Assembly: GCA_001898145.1 (NCBI GenBank)
Contig: MKSR01000023.1
Coordinates: 1-61,893 of the forward strand
Reading direction: 5' to 3'
Origin: Dyadobacter sp. 50-39
GTDB lineage: Bacteria; Bacteroidota; Bacteroidia; Cytophagales; Spirosomataceae
DNA length: 61,893 nt
Made by a program: the position numbers and the translations under genes. The notes below the pieces were generated by a model. That model did no database searches. It was not told the DNA's origin and was given only the letters and a program-made list of their open reading frames with translations. This document shows, in pieces, positions 32,471-39,918 of this stretch. Numbering within the stretch: position 1 is the stretch's first letter; every line of letters begins with the position of its first letter.

Positions 32471-33298
32471 CTAGCGCAGCGCCGGCACCAACTCCTCCTG
32501 AATCCATTTACCGTCGTGCAATGTCACGAAATCGGGATCTTCCAGAGCCTCTTCGCCTTCGTCTTCGCAGATGATCCAGCCGGAGTAATTAATGTCTTTG
32601 AGCCATTGCGTCACACCCAGCAAATCCACTTTGCCTTTTCCCATTAATGTAAATTCCGGATCCCCGTTCCAGTCTTTATAATGCACGTGGTTGATCAGCG
32701 ATTGGTACTCCTTCATTTTCGCCAACGGGTCCATGCCGCCATTGATAATGTGGCCCACATCCGGCGTCCAGCCGGTTACTGATGCATCCAGACCGCCGAG
32801 TACGATCTTATAGTCTTCTTCGGTGCGGATAATGGACGAGTGCGGGGAATTCGGATGGTAGCTGCAAGGCACGCCTTTGTCTGCTGCCCGGCGGGAAACC
32901 GTGTTAACAATATTAATGAGGCGTTTCTGGCGCTCCTCCAGGTTATGTCTGCCGGTCGGGATCTGCACGGTATTGAGTACGGCACCCGGGAAGCGTTGCA
33001 GCACGCGGATGGCGTAGTCGGCAACTTCGCGTTCGCGGTCGGTTTCTTCGGCCTCGTTCCAGTCCAGCGCAAGGGCCAGTGCAGCGAGTTCGATGCCTTG
33101 TTCTTTCAGTTTTGCTTCGAGCAGATCTGGGTCTTGCAAGTCGCCCATCCAGGTAAAAATCGGTTGGATTCCCGTAAAACCTGCTTTCGCGATGACTTCG
33201 ATCATATGTCCTAACCGGCCCTGGTGTGTTTGGCCGCTGTTGCTCATGAACCAGGTATAAACCTCTGATCCAAAACGAAATGGAAGTTGCTGAGACAT
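32471..33298 (-). CDS. Sugar phosphate isomerase/epimerase family TIM-barrel protein
   Basis: 275 residues, the standard length for IolE/IolI-like TIM barrels. It begins SQQLPFRFGSEVYTWFMSN and carries likely metal ligands: Glu in the ALALDWNEAEETDRE region, His in CSYHPNSPHS, Asp and His in TGWTPDVGHIINGG, and His in HVHYKDWNGD, ending near the acidic WIICEDEGEEALED segment. It probably acts on a keto-sugar or inosose. Only 28 bases separate it from the ThuA gene upstream, so the two are in one transcript. Confidence 0.87.
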   Translation of the reverse strand: MSQQLPFRFGSEVYTWFMSNSGQTHQGRLGHMIEVIAKAGFTGIQPIFTWMGDLQDPDLLEAKLKEQGIELAALALALDWNEAEETDREREVADYAIRVLQRFPGAVLNTVQIPTGRHNLEERQKRLINIVNTVSRRAADKGVPCSYHPNSPHSSIIRTEEDYKIVLGGLDASVTGWTPDVGHIINGGMDPLAKMKEYQSLINHVHYKDWNGDPEFTLMGKGKVDLLGVTQWLKDINYSGWIICEDEGEEALEDPDFVTLHDGKWIQEELVPALR

Positions 33299-33326
33299 TA
33301 AAATTTTATTTCTGTTTAAATAAAAA

Positions 33327-34376
33327 TTACTTCGACTTCTTCTTCACTACCTCACCGGGCATAATGAGCGAATCCCAGCCCGCCAGGTCAGACGGCCGCA
33401 CATTGGCTTTATACCCGCTGAAATTGAATGTCGTAGGTTTGTAAGGACCAACGAATGCAATGTCATTGTTCGGTTTAATGTCCTTTTCAAGCCCCAGGCC
33501 CCAGAACATGGCATTCACGACCATCCTTCGGAAACCGTCATTGAGCAAATCTTCCGAAGCACCGTGCGTTGTCGTGAATGCGCGGCCCTTTTTGCCTCCT
33601 TCCATCTGGTAATCGCGGATCCAGGCAACCGGTAGCAATTCTTTGGTCGGATCGGCAGGAGAATCGGCGGTCATGCCGTTCAATACCTGGCCTTTGGCGA
33701 GTACGGTGCCTTTCGGCTCGGCCGTGTAGCCGCCGGATTGTACCCACATATCCCTCACCCCGCGCATAATAGGGTGACTCTTTTGCGCTTCGTCAACGAT
33801 GATTTTCGACGACTGCTTGTGGTTAGTCCCATAATGCGATACCCAGGTCTCTCCGAGAATGTACTCCCCGAAACCATCTTTCCAGGCAGTTTTTGGTCCC
33901 TTGTAGTCCCAGGTATAATGCTCCCATTTGGGATCGTTTTTAATTTCAAATGCATGGGTCGATGTACGGAACGCTACGATAGGCCCTCCGCGTTTGAGGT
34001 AATTCTCGAAATGCTGCATTTCCTTATCTTTAAAATGCGCGAATCGCATAAAAAGCACCATCAGGTCGGCTTTGTCGAGCACGTCGAGGCCTTTTACATT
34101 CGAACTTCCGGGTAGGATATAGCCGTTTTCATCAAGCGCATACACGACTGTACAGGTAAACCCGTAGCGCTTGGCCATGATGCGCGCCAGCGCGGGAAGT
34201 GATTCCTCTCCCCGGTATTCGTGGTCGGTGGCAATGAAAACGATATTTTTCCCGACACCCGGCCCCTTGTCGCCTTTGTACACCACCCGGTGTTTCGCGG
34301 GATCATCCTGCGCCTTGGAGGCGAAGGTCACCAGCGCAATACCGAGCACCAGCATTGATTTCAAAAGATCTTTCAT
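33327..34376 (-). CDS. Exported ThuA-domain protein
   Basis: 349 residues with a signal peptide (MKDLLKSMLVLGIALVTFASKAQ). The body is a ThuA-like glutamine-amidotransferase-type fold: GKNIVFIATDHEYRGEESLPALARIMAKRYGF, VLDKADLMVLFMRFAHFKDKEMQHFENYLKRGGPIVAFRTSTHAF, HKQSSKIIVDEA and FTTTHGASEDLLNDGFRRMVVNAMFW. ThuA of Sinorhizobium belongs to trehalose use through 3-keto intermediates; many relatives sit beside Gfo/Idh/MocA and DUF1080 genes. Exact chemistry is not settled. Between two isomerase genes, with gaps of 28 and 27 bases. Confidence 0.9.
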   Translation of the reverse strand: MKDLLKSMLVLGIALVTFASKAQDDPAKHRVVYKGDKGPGVGKNIVFIATDHEYRGEESLPALARIMAKRYGFTCTVVYALDENGYILPGSSNVKGLDVLDKADLMVLFMRFAHFKDKEMQHFENYLKRGGPIVAFRTSTHAFEIKNDPKWEHYTWDYKGPKTAWKDGFGEYILGETWVSHYGTNHKQSSKIIVDEAQKSHPIMRGVRDMWVQSGGYTAEPKGTVLAKGQVLNGMTADSPADPTKELLPVAWIRDYQMEGGKKGRAFTTTHGASEDLLNDGFRRMVVNAMFWGLGLEKDIKPNNDIAFVGPYKPTTFNFSGYKANVRPSDLAGWDSLIMPGEVVKKKSK

Positions 34377-34403
34377 AAACCCGGACTGAAAAAGGTGGTT
34401 TGG

Positions 34404-35255
34404 TCAGAGCCCGTGTTTCAGGCCCATTTCGCGGATAAATTTGTAGCCATTCTCGGCAATGTCCCACGGCTCGTTGAATTCCCGCCAAACGCCGATCGCA
34501 TTCGCAAAACCGGGATCGTTGCGCGAGAATGCCTCTATTGTCAGCCACCCATCGTACTTGATAGCCGCCAGCGCTGCAAATGCATCGTCCCATTTCACCT
34601 GTCCTGTTCCGGGGGTGCCCCGGTCGTTTTCGCTGATGTGCACGTGTGCGAGCACCGGTGCGATGGTCTGCAATGCGCCCAGGTAACTTTTCTCCTCGAT
34701 ATTGGAATGGTGCGTGTCAAACATGGCGCGCACATTCGGATGGTCGGCCGCTTTCACCAGTTTCAGCAGTTGCTCCATGGTGTTGCACAGGTAGCATTCG
34801 AAGCGGTTGAGCGCTTCCAGGGCAAATGTCACGTTGGCCTGGGCTGCATATTCGGCTCCGGCATTCAGTACCTCCCCCGCCAACGCATATTCCCGGTCTT
34901 CGGCCGGGCGGTTTACAAAAATGGTATGCCCCGAATGGAAAGGCCCGCAAATGACTTTCGAATTGAGATCATACGCCCGGTCAACGGCCCATTTGATTTT
35001 GTCCAGGGCCCTTCCGCGGACTTCCGCCGAATCGCTCACGGGGTTGTCGTCTGCCCCGACGGTCATCACCGCGGTCGTTTCCAATCCCAGATCCTTCACA
35101 AAACTGCCCATTCGTTGGTAAGCCGCGGCCTCCTGAGGGCCCAAATAGAACTCGACGCCGTCGTAACCAATCGTTTTCAGTCGTTCGATGATCGGGAACA
35201 AGTCGTCCGAAACCGCTGCCGTCCAGGCCAGCACATTAAATCCGATTTTATTCAT
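34404..35255 (-). CDS. Sugar phosphate isomerase/epimerase family TIM-barrel protein
   Basis: 283 residues, MNKIGFNVLAWTAAVSDDLFPIIERLKTIGYDGVEF start typical of the hydroxypyruvate-isomerase and tagatose 3-epimerase branch. Metal ligands visible in order: Glu in FALEALNRFECY, Asp and His in VRAMFDTHHSNIEEK, His in LAHVHISENDRGTPG, and Glu in WLTIEAFSRND, which is the classic Glu-Asp-His-Glu set with Mn or Mg. It probably interconverts keto-sugars at C3. Cytoplasmic. Twenty-seven bases before the ThuA gene. Confidence 0.88.
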   Translation of the reverse strand: MNKIGFNVLAWTAAVSDDLFPIIERLKTIGYDGVEFYLGPQEAAAYQRMGSFVKDLGLETTAVMTVGADDNPVSDSAEVRGRALDKIKWAVDRAYDLNSKVICGPFHSGHTIFVNRPAEDREYALAGEVLNAGAEYAAQANVTFALEALNRFECYLCNTMEQLLKLVKAADHPNVRAMFDTHHSNIEEKSYLGALQTIAPVLAHVHISENDRGTPGTGQVKWDDAFAALAAIKYDGWLTIEAFSRNDPGFANAIGVWREFNEPWDIAENGYKFIREMGLKHGL

Positions 35256-35260
35256 ATCAA

Positions 35261-35345
35261 GGCTTTATGCTTTAAGCCTCAGGCTATAAGCTTTTGCGTT
35301 AAAGGTTTTTGCATTAAGCCGAAGGCCGACGGCCGACAGCCGATG
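35261..35345. repeat. Heptamer repeat arrays, site 5, with a second unit type
   Basis: 35261-35295 holds degenerate units of the common type (GCTTTAT GCTTTAA GCCTCAG GCTATAA GC). 35318-35345 holds four exact-period units of a GC-rich version: GCCGAAG GCCGACG GCCGACA GCCGATG. Together they fill most of the 96-base gap before the DUF1080 gene end. Confidence 0.8.
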
Positions 35346-35351
35346 TTAAAC

Positions 35352-36119
35352 TTAATACTGTTTGATGCGCAGGTCTTTGTACTCCACTTTCATAGGCGGG
35401 CCTACGTGGACCTGTACTCCTAAAAGGCCTTTTTTGGCTCCATTTACCGTGTCATTGTCGGTTACATCACTCATGAGGACACCATTAATGTAATGCTGCA
35501 GGTGATTTCCTTTCACCACCAGGTGGAAAGTGTTCCAGTCTTCGCTCTTGATCAGCGTCTTCAAAGAGTCGGAAGAACCGAGCGAACCTACCACCTCAAA
35601 ACCGGTCCAAGCATTTTTCGACACATTCTTTCGGACCGCTTCGGGTGTTTTTTCGCCGGTATACTCTTTAATGACCGTTTTCTGGCCGCGATAGGCGAGT
35701 GTGGTACGCTTGCGTTCTTCGTAATTCTGGCCGGTGTAGTTGTTTTTCCCGTCGATGTCGGCCTGGTATCCTTTCAGGGCAAACGGCACGTCTGTCAGCT
35801 GCTCACTGCGGTAGTTGATACCCGAGTTGCCTGCCGCCGCAATCTTGAAAGAGCCTTTCAATTCAAAATCCCCGGGTTCGCCGCCGCGCCAGATGATAAA
35901 TGAGTTGGTTTTCAAAAGTGTTTCAGGAGTGATTTCTCCCACCAGACAGCCGTTCTCCACACGCCAGTATTTCGGATCGCCGTCCCAGCCTTTGAGCGTT
36001 TTTCCATCGAAGATCGATTTAAAGCCTTTTTCTGCTTTCTGAGCGAAAGTGTCAACCTGGCTGGTGAGGGTCATCATGGCGGCCAGCAACATTCCGGCCT
36101 TGATAAATCTGAAACTCAT
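35352..36119 (-). CDS. DUF1080 protein (3-keto-glycoside hydrolase family), exported
   Basis: 255 residues with a signal peptide (MSFRFIKAGMLLAAMMTLTSQVDTFA). The body is a concanavalin-like sandwich of the 3-keto-disaccharide hydrolase family (PF06439): FKSIFDGKTLKGWDGDPKYWRVENGCLVGE near the start, FELKGSFKI, SGINYRSEQ, KGYQADIDG, WNTFHLVVKGNHLQHYINGVLMSDVTD and a LLGVQVHVGPPMKVEYKDLRIK end. Characterised relatives cleave 3-keto-glycosides made by Gfo/Idh/MocA-type oxidoreductases. The secretion signal puts it outside the inner membrane. First gene of the minus-strand sugar unit, with a 148-base promoter region upstream. Confidence 0.88.
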   Translation of the reverse strand: MSFRFIKAGMLLAAMMTLTSQVDTFAQKAEKGFKSIFDGKTLKGWDGDPKYWRVENGCLVGEITPETLLKTNSFIIWRGGEPGDFELKGSFKIAAAGNSGINYRSEQLTDVPFALKGYQADIDGKNNYTGQNYEERKRTTLAYRGQKTVIKEYTGEKTPEAVRKNVSKNAWTGFEVVGSLGSSDSLKTLIKSEDWNTFHLVVKGNHLQHYINGVLMSDVTDNDTVNGAKKGLLGVQVHVGPPMKVEYKDLRIKQY

Positions 36120-36267
36120 TTTGATCGCATTTATAGGTTTAGTGACTTCTGAACAACTGACTTCCCTTATTGCAAGGGCTGTTTGAACATTAACCCCTCT
36201 TAAAAAAGCAGAAATTAATATCCAAAAATTCCTAAAAATATCTGATGCACTATCCTGTACTAACCTG

Positions 36268-37413
36268 CTATGGCAACGGATCGCCTGGTGTTTTCGCAGC
36301 AGGATCGTACACAGCCACGCCTACGCGCGAGTCGGCGCAGCCATAGTAGAGCAGCCATTTTTTCTTGTAATACACCATTCCTTCAATAAAAACGGTACCT
36401 GCCACGTACTGGCCGCTCTTTTCAAACGGTTCCATCGGGCGGAAGAACGGGGTATCCAGGCGGGCTAGTACCTTGGTGGGGTCATTTTTATCAAACAATA
36501 CCTGCCCGGCGCAGTAGCTATTGGGCGTGAAGCGCTTGTCGCCGTCCTCGCCTTTGTCATTCTTGCCATTGTAAAGCAGCACAATGCCCTTTTCAGTCAG
36601 GATGGCCGGCGGGCCGCACTCGGTGAGATTGCTGTCGAAGTAGCCCTTTCTGGGTGAAATCAGGTTGACCAAATCGCCTTTGGCGTCCACCACCGGCTCC
36701 CAGTTGATGAGGTCTGTGGAAGTGGCGATATTTACATTGGCCTCTCCGAAGTAAAGCCAGTATTTGCCGTTGATTTTCGCGATGACTTGCTTGTCCCCCA
36801 CCAGTTTGGTCACAATGGAGCCGGATTTTGTCCAGATGTTGTTAAACTTTCCGTTGTAGGCTTCCCTGAACGCCGGGCCATATTTTTCCCATCGCAGCAA
36901 ATCGCGTGAAGTGGCTATTCCAAGGCGTGCTTTGTCTTTGTTCCATTGCGTATAAATCACGACATACAAGCCGTCTTCTGTAACCGCCACGCGCGGGTCT
37001 TCGCAGCCGCCGGGCCATTCGTTTGCTTTCTGGCTATCCTCGGCGGGGAACAGCACCGGTTCTTTCCGTCTTTTAAAGCGGATACCGTCTTCACTCTCCG
37101 CATAGCCCAGGCGCGAGGTGCGCATCCCGATCGCCTTTCCGGCTTTGTCCTCGGCGCGGTAAAGCACCACGATCTTGCCATTCTTCATGGTCGCGGCAGG
37201 ATTAAAAGTATCGTTCGATTCCCAGTCGACGCGGCGCTTGTTCATCGGGCAGAAAAACCAGGAAGTGCTGTCGGGCGAAATGACCGGGTTCACGCGGGCT
37301 GGCCGCTTGAAGCCGCCGAAGGCCCAGTCGGGCAGTTTGTTTTCGGTTTGGGCAAGTGCAGGCCTTATGAAGATCGATGTGCAAATGGCGAGGCCCGCGA
37401 TAAAAGTTTTCAT
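36268..37413 (-). CDS. Exported GH130-like glycosidase or phosphorylase
   Basis: 381 residues from the ATG at 37413, which gives a clean signal peptide (MKTFIAGLAICTSIFIRPALAQ); an upstream start would prepend 33 unrelated residues. The five-bladed propeller pattern of GH130 and GH43-like enzymes is visible: NPVISPDSTSWFFCP, NDTFNPAATMKNGKIVVLYRAED, LGYAESEDGIRFKR, GGCEDPRVAVTEDGLYVVIYTQW, GIATSRDLLRWEKYG and a late YVAGTVFIEGMVYYKKKWLLYYGCADSRVGVA. GH130 members act on beta-mannosides, often by phosphorolysis. An exported one would more likely be a hydrolase. Substrate unknown. Confidence 0.75.
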   Translation of the reverse strand: MKTFIAGLAICTSIFIRPALAQTENKLPDWAFGGFKRPARVNPVISPDSTSWFFCPMNKRRVDWESNDTFNPAATMKNGKIVVLYRAEDKAGKAIGMRTSRLGYAESEDGIRFKRRKEPVLFPAEDSQKANEWPGGCEDPRVAVTEDGLYVVIYTQWNKDKARLGIATSRDLLRWEKYGPAFREAYNGKFNNIWTKSGSIVTKLVGDKQVIAKINGKYWLYFGEANVNIATSTDLINWEPVVDAKGDLVNLISPRKGYFDSNLTECGPPAILTEKGIVLLYNGKNDKGEDGDKRFTPNSYCAGQVLFDKNDPTKVLARLDTPFFRPMEPFEKSGQYVAGTVFIEGMVYYKKKWLLYYGCADSRVGVAVYDPAAKTPGDPLP

Positions 37414-37469
37414 AGATTTTCTATCAGTTATCAAATCACATTTTTCAAATATAAGGCTCTCCCTGCAAT

Positions 37470-37503
37470 AAAAAATCCGGTCTGATCGCTCAAACCGGAT
37501 TTC
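37470..37503 (-). terminator. Intrinsic terminator after yceI
   Basis: On the minus strand AAATCCGGT, 12-base loop, ACCGGATTT, then TTTATTG. It sits 24 bases after the YceI stop, upstream of the GH130-like gene. Confidence 0.85.
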
Positions 37504-37525
37504 ATACCGCATTACTATGCGCTGG

Positions 37526-38134
37526 TTATTTGTTCGCCACCAAACTTACGTCAAGTGTGAAATCGTTGTCGATCGCCTTGTCGCCAAGGTTTTCGAAGAA
37601 ATTGGTCGAGCGGAATTTGATATCGTATTTGGTACGGTCAATGCTCACTTTCGCATTCGCGGTTACCTTTTTGGCGTCAGCGGTTAGCGTGGCGGGGAAT
37701 TTCACATCCTGCGTGATTCCCTTGATGGTAAGCTTGCCCGTTACATCGTAAGCATTTCCCCCTTTGGGTGTTACCGACGAAATCACCAGTTTGGCCTGCG
37801 GGTGCTTTTCCACCGAGAAGAAGTCATCGCTTTTGAGGTGATTGGTCAGCTTGCCGTTCATATCCTTGTCGGTTACGTCTGTTACCACCAGGGATTTGAT
37901 GTCTGCCACGAAGCTACCTCCTTTGAGTTTGTCGTTATCAACGACGAGCGTACCGCTTTCGAGCGGCACAGTGCCCGCGTGTGTTCCAGTTACTTTTTTA
38001 GCGCCCCAGTTGATGGTGCTCGCTTTGGTATCCACCTTCAGGGTTTTGTCGGCGGCATTCTTTCCAGGACCGCTGGCGATTGCAGCAACATTAAAAAGCA
38101 AACCAGCAGCCGCGAGTACAAACATTCTTTTCAT
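37526..38134 (-). CDS. YceI-family periplasmic protein
   Basis: 202 residues with a signal peptide (MKRMFVLAAAGLLFNVAAIASG). The mature part is the lipocalin-like YceI barrel: LKVDTKASTINWGAKKVTGTHAGTVPLESGTLVVDN, SFVADIKSLVVTD, LKSDDFFSVEKHPQAKLVI, YDVTGKLTIKGITQDVKFPATL, and KVSIDRTKYDIKFRS near the C-terminus. YceI proteins bind polyisoprenoid lipids and respond to envelope or acid stress in some bacteria. Apparent single gene with its own terminator. Confidence 0.94.
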   Translation of the reverse strand: MKRMFVLAAAGLLFNVAAIASGPGKNAADKTLKVDTKASTINWGAKKVTGTHAGTVPLESGTLVVDNDKLKGGSFVADIKSLVVTDVTDKDMNGKLTNHLKSDDFFSVEKHPQAKLVISSVTPKGGNAYDVTGKLTIKGITQDVKFPATLTADAKKVTANAKVSIDRTKYDIKFRSTNFFENLGDKAIDNDFTLDVSLVANK

Positions 38135-38238
38135 AATAATTTCAATTGTTTAAAGTGTAGAACTGTTTTGAAAGATATAAAGAATAAAAGGCACTTAACA
38201 AATCATTAACAGGCTTTAACAATCCTATACGCTGTTTC

Positions 38239-38808
38239 TCAGGAACGCGTTGCTTCACCTTCGAGCAATTGCACGCCCTCGAACCGCTCCAATATCCGCT
38301 TGCCGTCCACCCAGTCTTCCAGTCCCGAAACGGCATTGATATGTCCCTGTTTACCTACATTAACAAAATCGCTCCCCCAATTGGCCGCAAATACCTTGGA
38401 GCGGGTGATGGTTGCATAAATGTCGTTGGTACTGGCCACCACGATCGTTTTGAAAGGGATCGTTCGTACAGGGATCGGCGTAAAACCAACCACGAAATTC
38501 AACCGTTTGGAAAGTTCCGCATCCGCCGGGGCTACCAGTAATGCGCCTTTAATGAGCTCCGAACTGAATTCCTGGGCCCAATGCGCCACGGTAATACAGC
38601 CCAGGCTGTGCGCCACAAGGATTGTCGGTTCGGTGAGTTCGCTGATCTGCTTTTGCAGCTGCGCCACCCAATCCTCCTTCACCGGCCAGTCCCAGTTAGC
38701 CTGCTGTACGCGGTCGAAACGGTCGGGATACTGCTCTTCCCAGATAGTCTGCCAATGCTGCGGGCCCGAGCTTGCAAGGCCGGGTACGGTCAGAAAGCGC
38801 ACACGCAT
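38239..38808 (-). CDS. RBBP9/YdeN-type serine hydrolase
   Basis: 189 residues, the size of the RBBP9/YdeN family of small alpha/beta hydrolases. Start RVRFLTVPGLASSGPQHWQTIWEEQYP has the GxxxSxxxHW signature; the nucleophile is in ILVAHSLGCITVAHWA; the late SDFVNVGKQGHINAVSGLEDW holds the catalytic histidine. No signal peptide. Last gene of the sulfatase operon, 24 bases after the formylglycine enzyme gene. Substrate unknown. Confidence 0.9.
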   Translation of the reverse strand: MRVRFLTVPGLASSGPQHWQTIWEEQYPDRFDRVQQANWDWPVKEDWVAQLQKQISELTEPTILVAHSLGCITVAHWAQEFSSELIKGALLVAPADAELSKRLNFVVGFTPIPVRTIPFKTIVVASTNDIYATITRSKVFAANWGSDFVNVGKQGHINAVSGLEDWVDGKRILERFEGVQLLEGEATRS

Positions 38809-38832
38809 AATAAGATCGGTTTGGTACTCAAA

Positions 38833-39918
38833 TCATTTTTTATCCATTACACAACGGAAACCCAGGTTGTTGCTTCCGCTGGTCACTTCGCCTTTGCCAC
38901 GGCTACCCGCCTTGTAGCGAATGCAATAGTCATCGCTGCATAGGAAAGAACCGCCGCGCTGCACGCGTTTCACGGCTCCGGGCTCGTCGGGATCGTAACT
39001 ATCCGAAGGCCCTTTCGGGTTCACGGCCGGACTTTTCTGGTAGTAGTCAGGGCGATATAGGTCTTCGCACCATTCCCACACGTTACCATCCATATCATAC
39101 AATCCGAAAGGATTAGCGGGAAAGGATTTAATGGGTGCCGCGGTAAGGTAGCCGTCCTCCTTCGTATTCTTGTCGGGAAAGCTACCCTGGTAAATGTTGG
39201 CTACCCATTTGCCGCCGGGTTTGAGCTGGTCACCCCAGTAATAGGTATGATTTCCTTTGCCGCCCTGCGCCGCAAACTCCCACTCCGCTTCCGTAGGCAA
39301 TCTTTTACCTGCCCATTTGGCATAAGCGGCCGCATCCTCGTACGATACATGCACTACCGGATAGTTTTCACGGCCTTGGATCGAGCTGGACGGCCCCTCG
39401 GGGTGCGCCCAGTTGGCACCAGGAACGTAATTCCACCATTGCAGCGGGTTATCGAGGCTCACGCGTGCGGGCGTGGGCGTAAAGACCGCCGAGCCGGGAA
39501 CCAGCTTATCGGCCGGTACGCCGGGGTAATCAGCCGGGTTGAGTGGCCGCTCGGCCACGGTTTTGTAATGGGTTGCTTTCACAAATGCGGCAAACTCGGC
39601 ATTGGTAACTTCATGTGCGTCTATATAATATCCGTTCACTGTCACCTCGTGCATGGGGCGCGAGTCCGGAAATTCGTCGGCGCCCATGAGGAACTTGCCG
39701 CCCGGGATCCACACCATACCGGTACTGTCGCCGGCTCCTTCCGTTACGAGGCTTGCATTGCGGATCGCTGCGGCGCGCGAAGGCATTCCGTCGGCAATAC
39801 AAGCCGCAAGACTATCTTCTTTCCGTTTTTCCTCAGCGGTTTGCTTGCTACCGCAACCCCACAGCGTCAAAGCGACGACCCCCGCCAATCCGCAAAATCC
39901 TTTCATTGAAAACTTCAT
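38833..39918 (-). CDS. Formylglycine-generating enzyme, lipoprotein form
   Basis: 361 residues with a lipoprotein signal (MKFSMKGFCGLAGVVALTLWGC). The catalytic FGE-sulfatase domain includes MVWIPGGKFLMGADEFPDSRP, YYIDAHEVTNAEFAAF, PVVHVSYEDAAAYAKWAGKRLPTEAEWEFAAQG, NVWEWCED and a final VQRGGSFLCSDDYC...NLGFRC. Cys 327 and Cys 332, five apart, align with the copper-binding catalytic pair of aerobic FGE, so it is likely active rather than a look-alike. It turns the CxPSR cysteine of sulfatases into formylglycine. Its ATG overlaps the stop of the FAD oxidoreductase gene by four bases (ATGA). Confidence 0.9.
   Translation of the reverse strand: MKFSMKGFCGLAGVVALTLWGCGSKQTAEEKRKEDSLAACIADGMPSRAAAIRNASLVTEGAGDSTGMVWIPGGKFLMGADEFPDSRPMHEVTVNGYYIDAHEVTNAEFAAFVKATHYKTVAERPLNPADYPGVPADKLVPGSAVFTPTPARVSLDNPLQWWNYVPGANWAHPEGPSSSIQGRENYPVVHVSYEDAAAYAKWAGKRLPTEAEWEFAAQGGKGNHTYYWGDQLKPGGKWVANIYQGSFPDKNTKEDGYLTAAPIKSFPANPFGLYDMDGNVWEWCEDLYRPDYYQKSPAVNPKGPSDSYDPDEPGAVKRVQRGGSFLCSDDYCIRYKAGSRGKGEVTSGSNNLGFRCVMDKK

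Noticed and set aside
34395-35423. 342-codon plus-strand frame over the 283-residue isomerase gene
   Set aside because: Antisense to a TIM-barrel enzyme with a full metal-ligand set; product looks random.
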